Of a stretch of 64,000 bases of DNA, positions 16,223 to 25,243 are shown one piece after another. The stretch spans positions 3,720 to 67,719 of the forward strand of contig JAHWHY010000008.1 of the NCBI GenBank assembly GCA_019323015.1, written 5' to 3'. The DNA comes from Candidatus Woesearchaeota archaeon (lineage in GTDB: Archaea; Nanobdellota; Nanobdellia; Woesearchaeales; ARS49). The notes beneath the pieces were generated by a model that made no database searches, was not told where the DNA came from, and saw nothing but the letters and a program-made list of their open reading frames with translations. Every line of letters starts with the position of its first letter. Position 1 is the first letter of the stretch. Made by a program: the position numbers and the translations under genes.

Positions 16223-16952
16223 AAAACCAGTAATAGATTTTCAGTCGCTTGTTGAGGATTCTGCGCAAGGCAGCAGTTGTTTTGCTGAATTGCACAGCGC
16301 TTACCAGGTAATTGCAAGCGGTTTGAAAAGCCTGTATGAAAAAACAGTCAAGAATCAGGTTTCTGCAGAAAAAAAGCTGATGAGCCATAAGATTGATTTG
16401 TTCAATCTTGAGGCTAAGCTTGCAGACAGTGAACAAGCATATGAAACCTGCCTTAACAACAGCAGTGGTTCTTTGCTGTATCAGGCGTTTACAAATTTCA
16501 AGGGAAAAGTATTGCAGGCCAGGCAGAATAGTCATCTTGTTAAGCAGGATTTTTATGCAGGCCGCGTAATTGAAGCACAACAAAAAGCAGCGTCTTTGAA
16601 TGACGTGGGAGACTTTCTTAAATATGCACTTAAAGAGTTTGAAGAATTATATTTTGTAATATGCGAGACTGACAAGAATCTTGCAATAGCTTCTGCTGCT
16701 TTCAATGTTTTTAACGGCACTGAGCTTGAGGAAGGTATTGAAAAAGGCACAGCAAGGTCTGTTTTCTCTCTTTTTGTAGCATGCAGGGACTGGATAGAAG
16801 CTGTGGCTGCGAGGGTTCCTTCTTATGATTTCCGGGACAGGGATTTCAGGCATATAAATTCGCTAATTGAAGATGTTCAACAGGCCTGCAGGGAGTATGA
16901 TCAACAATTAGAACAAAAAGCAAGAGGTTTTTTTGAGGATGACTCTGACTAG
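16212..16952 (+). CDS. Helical hypothetical protein, 246 aa
   Basis: All-helical, with long heptad-like stretches (NQVSAEKKLMSHKIDLFNLE and QKAASLNDVGDFLKYALKEF). No recognised family, signal peptide or membrane segment. The start at 16212 (ATGACAGCTAAAAAACC) sits on GAGGATG near the end of the preceding gene. Frames further upstream in this register are overlap artefacts. It overlaps the next gene by 14 bases. Confidence 0.72.
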   Translation: MTAKKPVIDFQSLVEDSAQGSSCFAELHSAYQVIASGLKSLYEKTVKNQVSAEKKLMSHKIDLFNLEAKLADSEQAYETCLNNSSGSLLYQAFTNFKGKVLQARQNSHLVKQDFYAGRVIEAQQKAASLNDVGDFLKYALKEFEELYFVICETDKNLAIASAAFNVFNGTELEEGIEKGTARSVFSLFVACRDWIEAVAARVPSYDFRDRDFRHINSLIEDVQQACREYDQQLEQKARGFFEDDSD

Positions 16953-17610
16953 TTGGCTTGCAGATTTTTTCAAAAGCAAAAACGAGTATTCAATGTATGA
17001 GATAGCTTCAAGAATAGTGAGATATCAGGGCACGTTGTTTTTTGAAAGAAATCAAGAAAACAAGACAGTTTTCAGGAATAATCTTGCAAAGGGCATTGCG
17101 GACATGGAGTGTTGCCTTGAAAAAATCATAAGCTGTTTAAAAAGTGAAAAAGACGGCTTGAGGCATAGTTTGAAAGACAGGCATCTGCTTGCTAAAGAAG
17201 GTCTTGTTTCTCTGCATGAAGCTGAAATCAATAAGAACTTAAAATATATTAGGAAACAGGGATTGGATTGGTTTGGTGATGCAGACCAGTATAAATACTT
17301 GTATGCTTTTTTTAAGAACAAGGATTCTGGCACGCCTGAAAAAAAAGTTATTTCACATATTGTGCAGACAATTGATTTGTTCATAAACTCTCAATATAAT
17401 GCTGAGCAGATACTGCAGACAACAAGAAATCTCAAAAGGTCTGTTTCAGATTTTCCAGGCCAGATGTTTGATGAATGGCTTTATTATTTCTTTGATAAGA
17501 TGAAAAAAAGCTTGTTCTGGCACAAGGATTGCAGCAAGTTCATGAACAAAATTTATGGCGAAGAGCTTGTAGAAGAAAGCGGGGTGGAAAAATATGCACT
17601 CATTAAATGA
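16939..17610 (+). CDS. Helical hypothetical protein, 223 aa
   Basis: Soluble helical protein beginning TLTSWLADFFKSKNEYSMYE. It contains aromatic-rich helices (FDEWLYYFFDKMKKSLFW) and no known motif. The ATG at 16939 follows TTTTGAGG. It overlaps both neighbours. Third member of the helical trio; length and helix spacing resemble the 246-aa neighbour, so distant homology is possible but not shown. Confidence 0.72.
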   Translation: MTLTSWLADFFKSKNEYSMYEIASRIVRYQGTLFFERNQENKTVFRNNLAKGIADMECCLEKIISCLKSEKDGLRHSLKDRHLLAKEGLVSLHEAEINKNLKYIRKQGLDWFGDADQYKYLYAFFKNKDSGTPEKKVISHIVQTIDLFINSQYNAEQILQTTRNLKRSVSDFPGQMFDEWLYYFFDKMKKSLFWHKDCSKFMNKIYGEELVEESGVEKYALIK

Positions 17611-18286
17611 TTTTAATGACTTCAGCACATCAAGTTATTCTGGAGATAATAATTTAAATGAATACCTGGGTTTTGCAGCAGGCAAAAAGCCAAAAAGCAG
17701 GAAATGGCTTCTTGCATTGGCAGGAGCAGCACTTTTGGGCCCTTGTGTTTTGTTCTCTGGAGGAAGTTCCCCAACGCTTGAAGAGACTGCAAACATGGAT
17801 GTTGCAAAAATAAATCAGAATTATAATCTTACTTTAACTGAAAGAGATGATTCTAACCCTTTTATCATAGATAAAAAACTGGTTGAGATTATAAGAGAAG
17901 AAACAGAGGACTGTGATACTGAAATGGAAAAAGCAGAGGCAATCTATGACTGGATGGATGATAATGTTGATTACAGCGAGTCCCGGATTGTGGGATATAG
18001 GAATAGTTCTGAAGTTATTAATGACAAGAAGGGTATTTGCGGTGAAATGGCTTTTCTGTATATAACAATGGCCAGAAGTGTTGGGCTTGATGCGAAATAT
18101 GTGAGTGTTGATAGGGATTTCAGGGGAAAAAGTGTGTTTCACGCCTGTGCTGCTGTAAAAGTGGATGGAAAGTATCTTCTTGTGGACCCTGCTTATCAGA
18201 CCTTTGATATTGAGCATGAAAAGTTCCTGCTTCTTTCTGACAAGGAAGCTATTGATAGATTCAGAACTTGGAGGAAAAGAAAATGA
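17594..18286 (+). CDS. Membrane-anchored transglutaminase-like protein
   Basis: 230 aa. A cytoplasmic N-terminal tail of about 37 residues precedes one membrane segment (WLLALAGAALLGPCVLF). The outer domain is transglutaminase-like: Cys in KGICGEMAFLYITMARSVG (near residue 150), His in VFHACAAVKV and Asp in YLLVDPAYQTF complete the Cys-His-Asp triad. Such domains are often peptidases or cross-linkers acting on surface proteins. It overlaps the preceding gene by 17 bases and the following by four, placing it firmly in the envelope operon. Confidence 0.85.
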   Translation: MHSLNDFNDFSTSSYSGDNNLNEYLGFAAGKKPKSRKWLLALAGAALLGPCVLFSGGSSPTLEETANMDVAKINQNYNLTLTERDDSNPFIIDKKLVEIIREETEDCDTEMEKAEAIYDWMDDNVDYSESRIVGYRNSSEVINDKKGICGEMAFLYITMARSVGLDAKYVSVDRDFRGKSVFHACAAVKVDGKYLLVDPAYQTFDIEHEKFLLLSDKEAIDRFRTWRKRK

Positions 18287-19221
18287 GCTTAGAAAAGAAG
18301 TTAAGATTTCCAGACAAAAATTCTGTTATAGGAAAGCTTAGGTGGGCGCCGATAAAAAAGGCGCTTTGGGGGCTGGGTGTTACTGCGCTTTTGGCAGGTG
18401 TTGCTTATGCTTACACCGCAGTCAAGTCTAATGCCAATTTTAATAAAAGCAATGATGTTGTTGCATTTGTTTCCAACAGGGATGGAAACCAGGAGATTTA
18501 CAAGATGTTTTCTGATGGTTCAAGACAGACAAGGATAACATATAATCATGTTCCTGATGTAAATCCAAGCATTTCTCCTGATGGCCAGTATATTGCTTTT
18601 GCCTCGCTAAGAGGAAATGACTGGGATATATATATTATACAAAACAACGGTAAAGAAGAAAGGATAACACTTAAGGGAAGGCAGGACAATCCGCATTGGT
18701 TCCCTTCAGGAAATGCGCTTTTCTTTGAGTCAACTGATGAAAGCGGGAAAAAATCATTGATTTGCTATGATTTTTCAAACATAGAAAATAATAAAACTAT
18801 AACAATATGCAATAGTCTTGAAGATTTTTGCACAAGTTTTTCCCCTGATGCAGTGCACTATACTGCAGAATTTGAGCAGAACGGAAAGAAACAGGTAAGA
18901 TTTGTTAAAAGAGATGGAAATAATAGTGATTTTGTTTACTCAGGTCTGGATAATATCCAGTTTATTAGCTGGGATCCTTACGGAGTTAAGATTGCTTTGG
19001 AATCCAATAACAGGATAACAATTACAAGATACAACCAGGCTCCTGATTGGACAGATACTATTGAAGGCAGGCATCCTTGTTTTTCCCCTGATGCAGAAAG
19101 TATAATTTACACTAATCTTGTTGACGGCTCTTGGAAACTGTTCCGTTATGACCTGAAAAAGAAAGAGTCAACACAGCTTACTGATGGGAATTGGGATGAT
19201 GTTCAGCCAGACTGGAGGTAA
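18283..19221 (+). CDS. Membrane-anchored TolB-like beta-propeller
   Basis: 312 aa. One N-terminal membrane segment (ALWGLGVTALLAGVAYAYTA) is followed by WD40-like/PD40 repeats: VVAFVSNRDGNQEIYKMFSD, NPSISPDGQYIAFASLRGND and similar blades, ending ESTQLTDGNWDDVQPDW. This is the TolB propeller pattern. It probably binds protein or carbohydrate at the outer surface. The start at 18283 uses the GGAGG ribosome binding site and overlaps the transglutaminase stop (ATGA). The following gene is a paralogue. Confidence 0.88.
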   Translation: MSLEKKLRFPDKNSVIGKLRWAPIKKALWGLGVTALLAGVAYAYTAVKSNANFNKSNDVVAFVSNRDGNQEIYKMFSDGSRQTRITYNHVPDVNPSISPDGQYIAFASLRGNDWDIYIIQNNGKEERITLKGRQDNPHWFPSGNALFFESTDESGKKSLICYDFSNIENNKTITICNSLEDFCTSFSPDAVHYTAEFEQNGKKQVRFVKRDGNNSDFVYSGLDNIQFISWDPYGVKIALESNNRITITRYNQAPDWTDTIEGRHPCFSPDAESIIYTNLVDGSWKLFRYDLKKKESTQLTDGNWDDVQPDWR

Positions 19222-19222
19222 T

Positions 19223-20146
19223 ATGAAAACTCTTGTCAGCGCCAGTGGAAGGGTAAAGCGCACTGCCAGATGGAAACGCTTGCTGGGCAAGGCAGCATTA
19301 CTAGCTGGATTAACCTTAGTGCCTTTGTATTTTGGATTGACATTCTATCAGAACCTAAGAATAAAAGCTGCAGAGAAGATTTGCGAAGCGAACAGTGTTT
19401 CTGATTTAGAGCAGAGAGTCAGAGAGAATATTGACGGCACTTTGCTTAAAGAAGAGGGTTTAATTGCTTTTGTTTCTAACAGGTCAGGTAATGATGAAAT
19501 TTACTTGATGAATTACTCTGGTGCAAATCAAAAGAGGCTGACATTCAATACCACTTTTGATGGGGACCCGGCTATTTCTCCTGACAAGAAACAGATAGCG
19601 TATGCTTCTTGTGAAAATGGGAATCTGGATATTTTTCTGATGGATTTATACGGCCTGGTGCGCCAGCAGATTACCACAGATGCTTCTAATGAAAAAAATC
19701 CTGAATGGTCTCCTTGCGGAACATATCTTCTTTTTGAAACAGACAGAAGGAAAAACTGGGACATCTATAAGATTGATCTTATTGAAAGAAACATTTCCTC
19801 GTTTCGGGACAGGGATTGTTCTGAAAATAATCCCAAGATATCTCCTAATGGCTTATTTGTTGCTTATTCAGAATCAAATGAGGGTCGTATTTGCAATAGC
19901 AAGGGGCATGAAGCAAGATATCTTGGACATGATCTGTTCAGCCCGTTTTGGGAAAAAGACAGTTCTTTTTGTAATTTTACAAATGACCCAAATGTAATAA
20001 TGGTGTATACCCCTCTTGGAGACAGGATTGTCTTTAATAAAAAAGTAGGCGGCTTTTGGCAGATATTCATCAAAAATAATCAAACAGGCATTGAAACCCA
20101 GCTGACAAATACAAGTTCAAATAATTACATGCCGGATTGCAGATAA
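19223..20146 (+). CDS. Second TolB-like beta-propeller, membrane-anchored
   Basis: 307 aa, paralogous to the preceding gene. A basic N-terminus and one membrane segment (AALLAGLTLVPLYFGLTFY) precede PD40-type blades (IAFVSNRSGNDEIYLMNYSG; DPAISPDKKQIAYASCENGN; NPEWSPCGTYLLFETD). It starts at 19223, one base after the previous stop, with GGAGG in the previous gene's end. Tandem duplication is the likely origin of the pair. Extra cysteines near the C-terminus may form a disulfide. Confidence 0.86.
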   Translation: MKTLVSASGRVKRTARWKRLLGKAALLAGLTLVPLYFGLTFYQNLRIKAAEKICEANSVSDLEQRVRENIDGTLLKEEGLIAFVSNRSGNDEIYLMNYSGANQKRLTFNTTFDGDPAISPDKKQIAYASCENGNLDIFLMDLYGLVRQQITTDASNEKNPEWSPCGTYLLFETDRRKNWDIYKIDLIERNISSFRDRDCSENNPKISPNGLFVAYSESNEGRICNSKGHEARYLGHDLFSPFWEKDSSFCNFTNDPNVIMVYTPLGDRIVFNKKVGGFWQIFIKNNQTGIETQLTNTSSNNYMPDCR

Positions 20147-20148
20147 AA

Positions 20149-20586
20149 ATGATATGTCAAAAAGACCTTGAAATAATTGCTCACCTCAGGCATAATGCTC
20201 GCAAGTCTTTAGTTGATATTTCTGAAATCACAAACATCCCTAAAAGCACGGTTTTTGACAAGATGAAACTGTTCCATGAGGATATTATCAAGAAATACAC
20301 CACGATTGTTGATTTTCCCAGGATTGGTTTTAATTTAAGGGTTTTTATGCTGTTAAAGGCCGTTGATGAGAATAAATTAAAGGATTTTCTTATGTCTCAC
20401 AAAAACGTAAATTCTGTTTTTCATGTAAATAACGGCTATACCTTTCTTGTTGACTGCATATTCCGGAATTCCAAGGAGTTATTTTATTTTAAGCAGGAGC
20501 TGGAAAAGCAAAAAACATCTCAAAAGCAGTTCTTTAGTATAATTGATGAGATTAAAAGAGAGGACTTCCTTTCCTTTATCAAGTAA
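20149..20586 (+). CDS. Lrp/AsnC-like HTH regulator
   Basis: 145 aa. DLEIIAHLRHNARKSLVDIS, then EITNIPKSTVFDKMKLFHED, is an Lrp/AsnC-type HTH, followed by a strand-helix regulatory region (FNLRVFMLLKAVDENKLKDF). It is half the length of the double-module regulator at 12185-13150. As last gene of the envelope operon, directly after the TolB-like pair, it may regulate that operon. The ATG at 20149 is preferred over an upstream TTG. Confidence 0.78.
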   Translation: MICQKDLEIIAHLRHNARKSLVDISEITNIPKSTVFDKMKLFHEDIIKKYTTIVDFPRIGFNLRVFMLLKAVDENKLKDFLMSHKNVNSVFHVNNGYTFLVDCIFRNSKELFYFKQELEKQKTSQKQFFSIIDEIKREDFLSFIK

Positions 20587-20604
20587 TTGCCTGTATGCAA
20601 AAGG

Positions 20605-20612
20605 TTTTTAAA
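20605..20612 (+). promoter_or_regulatory. TATA box of ileS
   Basis: TTTTTAAA is centred about 29 bases before the ileS ATG (20638), with no convincing ribosome binding site, so the transcript probably has a leader of only a few bases. Confidence 0.5.
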
Positions 20613-20637
20613 CCATTACTAGTTTTTCTCCTCTGTT

Positions 20638-23600
20638 ATGCAATATAATAAAGACATAGAGCCAGAAGTATTGAAGTTTTGGGAAGCTAATGATATTTAT
20701 GAGAAGGTCAAGGCCAGGAACAAGGGAAAAGAAAAGTTCTATTTCCTGCAAGGCCCGCCATATACTTCTGGAAGACTGCATATAGCGCATGCCTGGAACA
20801 ACAGTGCTAAAGATGTTGTGATGAGATACAAGCGTATGCGTGGTTTTGATGTCTGGGACAGGGCTGGTTATGACATGCACGGCCTTCCTACTGAAAATGC
20901 AGTGATGAAAAAGCTTGGCTTGAAGACAAAAGAAGAGATTGCTGCTTATGGTGTTGATAAGTTTGTTAAAGAGTGCATCAAGTTTTCTAGTGATAATGCT
21001 TTGTTGATGGACAAGGACTTGTGGAGAGTCGGTGTCTGGATGGATTATGACAAGGCTTACTGGCCGATAAAGAAATATTATATTGAGGGCGAGTGGTGGC
21101 TAATAAAGAAAGCTCATGAGGAAAAGAGGTTATATAAGGGCAAGAAGGTCATGACTTGGTGTGCTTCTTGTGAGACTGCTTTGGCAAAGCACGAGCTTGA
21201 ATATGAAACAGACCAGGATAACTCCATCTTCTTGAAATTCCAGGTTGAAGACAAGCCTAATGAATATCTAATCATCTGGACAACCACTCCCTGGACTATC
21301 CCGTATAATTTAGCAGTTATGGTTAATCCAGAATTAGACTACGTAAAAGCAGAAGTTGATGGAGAGACATGGATTGTCTCAAAAGCATTAGTCAATGTTT
21401 TAATCAAGGGTTTGACAGATAAAGATTACAAAATCATTGAAGAATTCAAGGGAACTAAGCTTGAAGGCCTGCACTACAAGCATCCTATGATTGATGAAAT
21501 CAAGAGTCTTCAGGAAGTGAAAAAGAGCCATAAGAATACTCATTCTGTGATTATGAGCACAGAGTATGTTGATGTTACAGCTGGTTCTGGTCTTGTTCAC
21601 TGTGCTCCTGGCTGTGGTCCAGAAGATTATGAGGTTGGCATGGAGTATGATTTGCCTGCGTACAATAACTTGAATGAGCGCGGTATTTTTGAGGATATGG
21701 GCCCGTATGATGGCAAGCAGGCTAAGGTTGATGATAAATTTTTCATTGAAAAGCTTAAAGACATGGGTGTGTTGATTGAAGTCACCCCTGTTGAGCACGA
21801 GTATGCGCACTGCTGGCGCTGCCATAAGCCTGTTGTTTTCAGGGCAACTACTCAGTGGTTCATGAAAGTTGAGGATTTAAGAGAAAAATTAATCGATGAA
21901 AACAAGGATGTTTTCTGGGTTCCAGGCGATTTCAGCAAGCGTTATGATAATTGGATGGATAATTTAAAAGATAACTCTATCACAAGGCAGAGGTTCTGGG
22001 GTTGTCCTGTTCCTATTTGGGAATGTGAGAAATGCGGGAATGTCACAGTCATTGGTTCTGAAGAAGAGCTAAGGTCAAAGTCAGTTGATAACAAGGTTCC
22101 AGAAGATTTGCACCGTCCTTGGATTGATGATATAAAAATCAAGTGCAAGTGCGGTGAAGAAGTCTCTAGAATTCCTGATGTCGTTGATGTCTGGATTGAT
22201 TCTGGCACTGCTTCATGGAACTGTCTTGAATATCCTGCTAACAAGGAGCATTTTGAGAAATGGTGGCCTGCTGATTTTATTTTAGAGGCATCTGAGCAAG
22301 TTAGACTATGGTACAGCATGCTTAATATCTGTTCAACAATTGCTTTTGGAAAGAAATCTTATGATGCTGTTTATTCGCATGGAATGATTCTGGACTGGCA
22401 GGGAACCAAGATGAGCAAGTCTCTTGGAAATATTGTATCTCCTTATGAAGTGATTGACAAGTATAGCGCTGATATCTTGAGATATTACATGAATGAGACA
22501 ACTGCAGGAGAAAACATTAATTTCAACTGGGAAAGCGTGAAGATAAAGCAGAGAAACCTTACTGTTTTGTGGAATATTCATAAGTTAGTCATTAATCTTG
22601 CTAAAGAATTGGGTGTTGATCCAGAGACTCTTGAGCCTAAGGAGGATTTGCTGGGTATTGAGGAAAAGTTCATGCTCTCAAGGCTGAATAGCACTATCAA
22701 ACAAGTTACTGATTTATTTGAAGTGTATCAGATTGACAAGACAATCACCTTGATTGAAAAGTTATTCCTGGATTTGAGCAGGATGTACATTCAATTGACA
22801 AGAGACAAGGCTTCTGTTGGAACTCCTGAGGAAAAAGAAGTTGTATTGTATACTGTTTATCAGGTCTTATTTGAGACAATTAAGATGTTTAATGTGATTG
22901 CTCCTTTTATCAATGAAAAGATGTATTTGAATTTCAAGGAGGTTTTTGATTTGCAGGAAGAGTCTGTAAATCTGTTGTCCTGGCCAGAGGCAGAAGAGGA
23001 ATTTGTTGACGAAGAGGTTGAGAAGAACATGAATGATGCTTTCCTTGTGGTTCAATCAATATTAAATGCCAGGGAAAAAGCAGGTCTTGGCGTAAGATGG
23101 CCAGTCAAGGCAGTTGAGATTGTCACAAAAGATGAAGGCATCAAGCTTGCTTCAGATACAATGGATGCTATTATCATGCGCCAGACTAATGTTAAGGAAA
23201 TTAACACGCATGAAGAATTTCCTGTGATTAAAAAGACTGCAAAATTGAATATTGCGCCATTAAAAGAAAGTTTTAATGATTTGGCTCCTAAGATTATTGC
23301 TAAGTTTGGCACAGAGAGCACAAAGAAGATAGCAGATAATCTTGAGAAAAAAGGAAAAGTTGAGTTGACTGTTGAGGCTCAGAAAGTTACTCTTCTTCCA
23401 GAGCATGTGATACTTGACAGGCAGGTTCCTGATAATTTTATTGAAGTTGAGGTAAAGGGCGGCTTCATTTACTTGGACAAGACAAGAACAGATGAATTAG
23501 ATGCAGAGGGTTATGCAAGAGAATCCATGCGAAGGGTTCAGGCTGCCAGGAAAAAAGCAGGCTTGCAGAAAGTTGACACTATTTCATTATACCTAAAGGT

Positions 23601-23769
23601 TGATGATACACTAGCTAAAATGCTGGAATCCTGGTCAAAGCAGATAAAGGAAAAGTGTGGTGCTGTAAGCATCAAGATTAGCACAGAGCCTCCTGCTAAA
23701 AAGATGGAATTTGAGTCGCAGGATAATATCAAGGGAAAGACTCTTGAGATATTCTTTGATAAGGTGTAA
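20638..23769 (+). CDS. ileS: Isoleucyl-tRNA synthetase
   Basis: 1043 aa, full length for the archaeal/eukaryotic-type enzyme. It charges tRNA-Ile with isoleucine. QGPPYTSGRLHIAHAW carries the HIGH-type signature (here HIAH) near residue 48. The class Ia editing insert follows (EYVDVTAGSGLVHCAPGCGP). ITRQRFWGCPVPIWEC and KMSKSLGN near residue 598 complete the active site. Zinc-type Cys pairs appear (CASC, CEKC, CKC). The C-terminal anticodon-binding helices and an extra C-terminal domain are present. Stand-alone gene with its own TATA box. Confidence 0.97.
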   Translation: MQYNKDIEPEVLKFWEANDIYEKVKARNKGKEKFYFLQGPPYTSGRLHIAHAWNNSAKDVVMRYKRMRGFDVWDRAGYDMHGLPTENAVMKKLGLKTKEEIAAYGVDKFVKECIKFSSDNALLMDKDLWRVGVWMDYDKAYWPIKKYYIEGEWWLIKKAHEEKRLYKGKKVMTWCASCETALAKHELEYETDQDNSIFLKFQVEDKPNEYLIIWTTTPWTIPYNLAVMVNPELDYVKAEVDGETWIVSKALVNVLIKGLTDKDYKIIEEFKGTKLEGLHYKHPMIDEIKSLQEVKKSHKNTHSVIMSTEYVDVTAGSGLVHCAPGCGPEDYEVGMEYDLPAYNNLNERGIFEDMGPYDGKQAKVDDKFFIEKLKDMGVLIEVTPVEHEYAHCWRCHKPVVFRATTQWFMKVEDLREKLIDENKDVFWVPGDFSKRYDNWMDNLKDNSITRQRFWGCPVPIWECEKCGNVTVIGSEEELRSKSVDNKVPEDLHRPWIDDIKIKCKCGEEVSRIPDVVDVWIDSGTASWNCLEYPANKEHFEKWWPADFILEASEQVRLWYSMLNICSTIAFGKKSYDAVYSHGMILDWQGTKMSKSLGNIVSPYEVIDKYSADILRYYMNETTAGENINFNWESVKIKQRNLTVLWNIHKLVINLAKELGVDPETLEPKEDLLGIEEKFMLSRLNSTIKQVTDLFEVYQIDKTITLIEKLFLDLSRMYIQLTRDKASVGTPEEKEVVLYTVYQVLFETIKMFNVIAPFINEKMYLNFKEVFDLQEESVNLLSWPEAEEEFVDEEVEKNMNDAFLVVQSILNAREKAGLGVRWPVKAVEIVTKDEGIKLASDTMDAIIMRQTNVKEINTHEEFPVIKKTAKLNIAPLKESFNDLAPKIIAKFGTESTKKIADNLEKKGKVELTVEAQKVTLLPEHVILDRQVPDNFIEVEVKGGFIYLDKTRTDELDAEGYARESMRRVQAARKKAGLQKVDTISLYLKVDDTLAKMLESWSKQIKEKCGAVSIKISTEPPAKKMEFESQDNIKGKTLEIFFDKV

Positions 23770-23789
23770 AACCGAATGTTTTTTATGCT

Positions 23790-23812
23790 CAAAGTTCCAG
23801 AAAGGAACTTTG
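23790..23812 (+). terminator. Hairpin after ileS, possible 3' end signal
   Basis: CAAAGTTCC-AGAAA-GGAACTTTG is a perfect 9-bp stem with a 5-base loop, 20 bases after the ileS stop. Archaeal termination usually relies on T-runs rather than hairpins, so it may instead stabilise the mRNA 3' end. Confidence 0.4.
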
Positions 23813-23889
23813 TTGTATAATATATATTTTCCATAATAACAATCCTTAAAAACAAACTGCCTTGTTTTTAAATAATGAGGTGTTCGTGA

Positions 23890-24072
23890 GTGAATATATC
23901 AAATGTATTAGTGTTATTGAGTGTTGCTGTGGATCATGTCAAGATTATTGCATCAAATAAAAAACAGTTAGAAGATAGAATCAAGAAACAACAGCAGGGC
24001 ATTGGATTCTTGATGGCGATTCTATTATTAGTTGGATTGATTGCCTTGGCAAGCATGCTTTGGATGTTTTAA
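23890..24072 (+). CDS. Small single-pass membrane protein, 60 aa
   Basis: GTG start preceded by GAGGTG at a good distance. The middle is a charged helix (SNKKQLEDRIKKQQQG) and the C-terminal 20 residues (FLMAILLLVGLIALASMLWM) are a membrane segment, so this is a tail-anchored mini-protein. No family recognised. Its end overlaps the convergent small membrane gene by four bases. Confidence 0.6.
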   Translation: MNISNVLVLLSVAVDHVKIIASNKKQLEDRIKKQQQGIGFLMAILLLVGLIALASMLWMF

Positions 24073-24284
24073 AGAAGTTCTTTTGTTGTATAATCTGTTA
24101 TTATCAGGATTACTATCCCTACAAACACAGATATCCATAAGCTGAGTGAAAGATTATTTGGAAAAAGATATATGTCCATCAGCCCCCATATTCCTCTCCA
24201 GAAGGAAATCACTGCAAAGCCTATTACAATTGCAAAAAGAAGCTTATGGGACTTTTTCTTTATCTTTCCTACTCTTTTCAGCAT
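24069..24284 (-). CDS. Small membrane protein with two helices, 71 aa
   Basis: A basic N-terminus (KRVGKIKKKSHK) is followed by two hydrophobic helices: LLFAIVIGFAVISFWRGIWG, then LMDIYLFPNN in the loop, then LWISVFVGIVILIITDY. The segment FWRGIWGLMDIYLFP looks like a motif I associate with small conserved archaeal membrane proteins of unknown function. Convergent with the 60-aa gene. Confidence 0.7.
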   Translation of the reverse strand: MLKRVGKIKKKSHKLLFAIVIGFAVISFWRGIWGLMDIYLFPNNLSLSLWISVFVGIVILIITDYTTKELL

Positions 24285-24374
24285 ATTCTTGCTTCAGCCA
24301 GACACATATTTAAACCTTTTGACTCCACTAAAAAATGAAAAAATATATAAACTAGTTCTTAAAACTTTTAAGCT

Positions 24375-25241
24375 ATGAAAAAACAAGTACTGATCTATAC
24401 TATAATAACAATATTGCTGGCTGTTTTTGCATCAGCAGCTTGCTATGATTCTGATGACGGCCCTCAGAATCTTGACACGCCTGCAAGATATTTGGGCATG
24501 GATGGTTTTGTGACAGTTGGAAACACTACGTATTATGATTCTTGTGTCAACAGACAGGGCGGTAATGAAGTTAATGACAGCAACTGGATCAGGGAATATT
24601 ATTGCGATGATAACGGTGATGTTGCGTATGAGGATTATTTCTGTCCGTCTTATTATTATGTGGAGTGCCTGACGTTTCACAAGGCAGCTGCTTGTGATGA
24701 TTATTCAGGCCCTTCTGATTACAATGAAACTAATGCCAGCTCTTCAGCAAATACCACTAATGCAACAAACACAACAGCAAATAATCAAACAAACACCACA
24801 ACAACACCAGTTAATTGCGGAGATAACAAAGTAGAATTTGGCGAGGAATGCGATCCCCCTGGGAAAAATTGCTACACAAAAGCTGCAACAAAAGGCGTGT
24901 GTGATTTTAATTGCGCCTGTGATCCTGCCCTGACCCCTGAATTGTTTAAGAGCTTGAACAGGACACTGAATCAAGAAAAAGATACTGAAGTCACTTCTTC
25001 AGTTAATTTTGAAATAGAAAACATCACTCAAGAGACTGTTGTTGAAGAAGTAAAGGAAGTTAAAAACACAACACCTGCAATAACAGGAGGCATAACTATT
25101 GATCCTATTAATGATTTGATTAAAGAGGCAAAACAGCCTGGCGAGGATTTCAGCGATAGTTTTGGAATCAAGATAACTTCTGCCATAACAAAGGCTGTAA
25201 TGGGTGTATGGAACATTCTTATGAATTTAATTGGAGGTTGA
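24375..25241 (+). CDS. Secreted Cys-rich protein with Asn/Thr linker
   Basis: 288 aa. A signal peptide (VLIYTIITILLAVFASAACY) is followed by a Cys-rich domain with about ten cysteines and then an Asn/Thr/Ser-rich linker (residues about 118-148) with many N-glycosylation-type sequons. CGDNKVEFGEECDPPG is a DUF4215-like disulfide motif. The C-terminus ends in a hydrophobic stretch (AVMGVWNILMNLIGG) that may anchor it. Likely a surface glycoprotein. The next gene carries the same motif, so the two probably work together. Confidence 0.75.
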   Translation: MKKQVLIYTIITILLAVFASAACYDSDDGPQNLDTPARYLGMDGFVTVGNTTYYDSCVNRQGGNEVNDSNWIREYYCDDNGDVAYEDYFCPSYYYVECLTFHKAAACDDYSGPSDYNETNASSSANTTNATNTTANNQTNTTTTPVNCGDNKVEFGEECDPPGKNCYTKAATKGVCDFNCACDPALTPELFKSLNRTLNQEKDTEVTSSVNFEIENITQETVVEEVKEVKNTTPAITGGITIDPINDLIKEAKQPGEDFSDSFGIKITSAITKAVMGVWNILMNLIGG

Positions 25242-25243
25242 AA

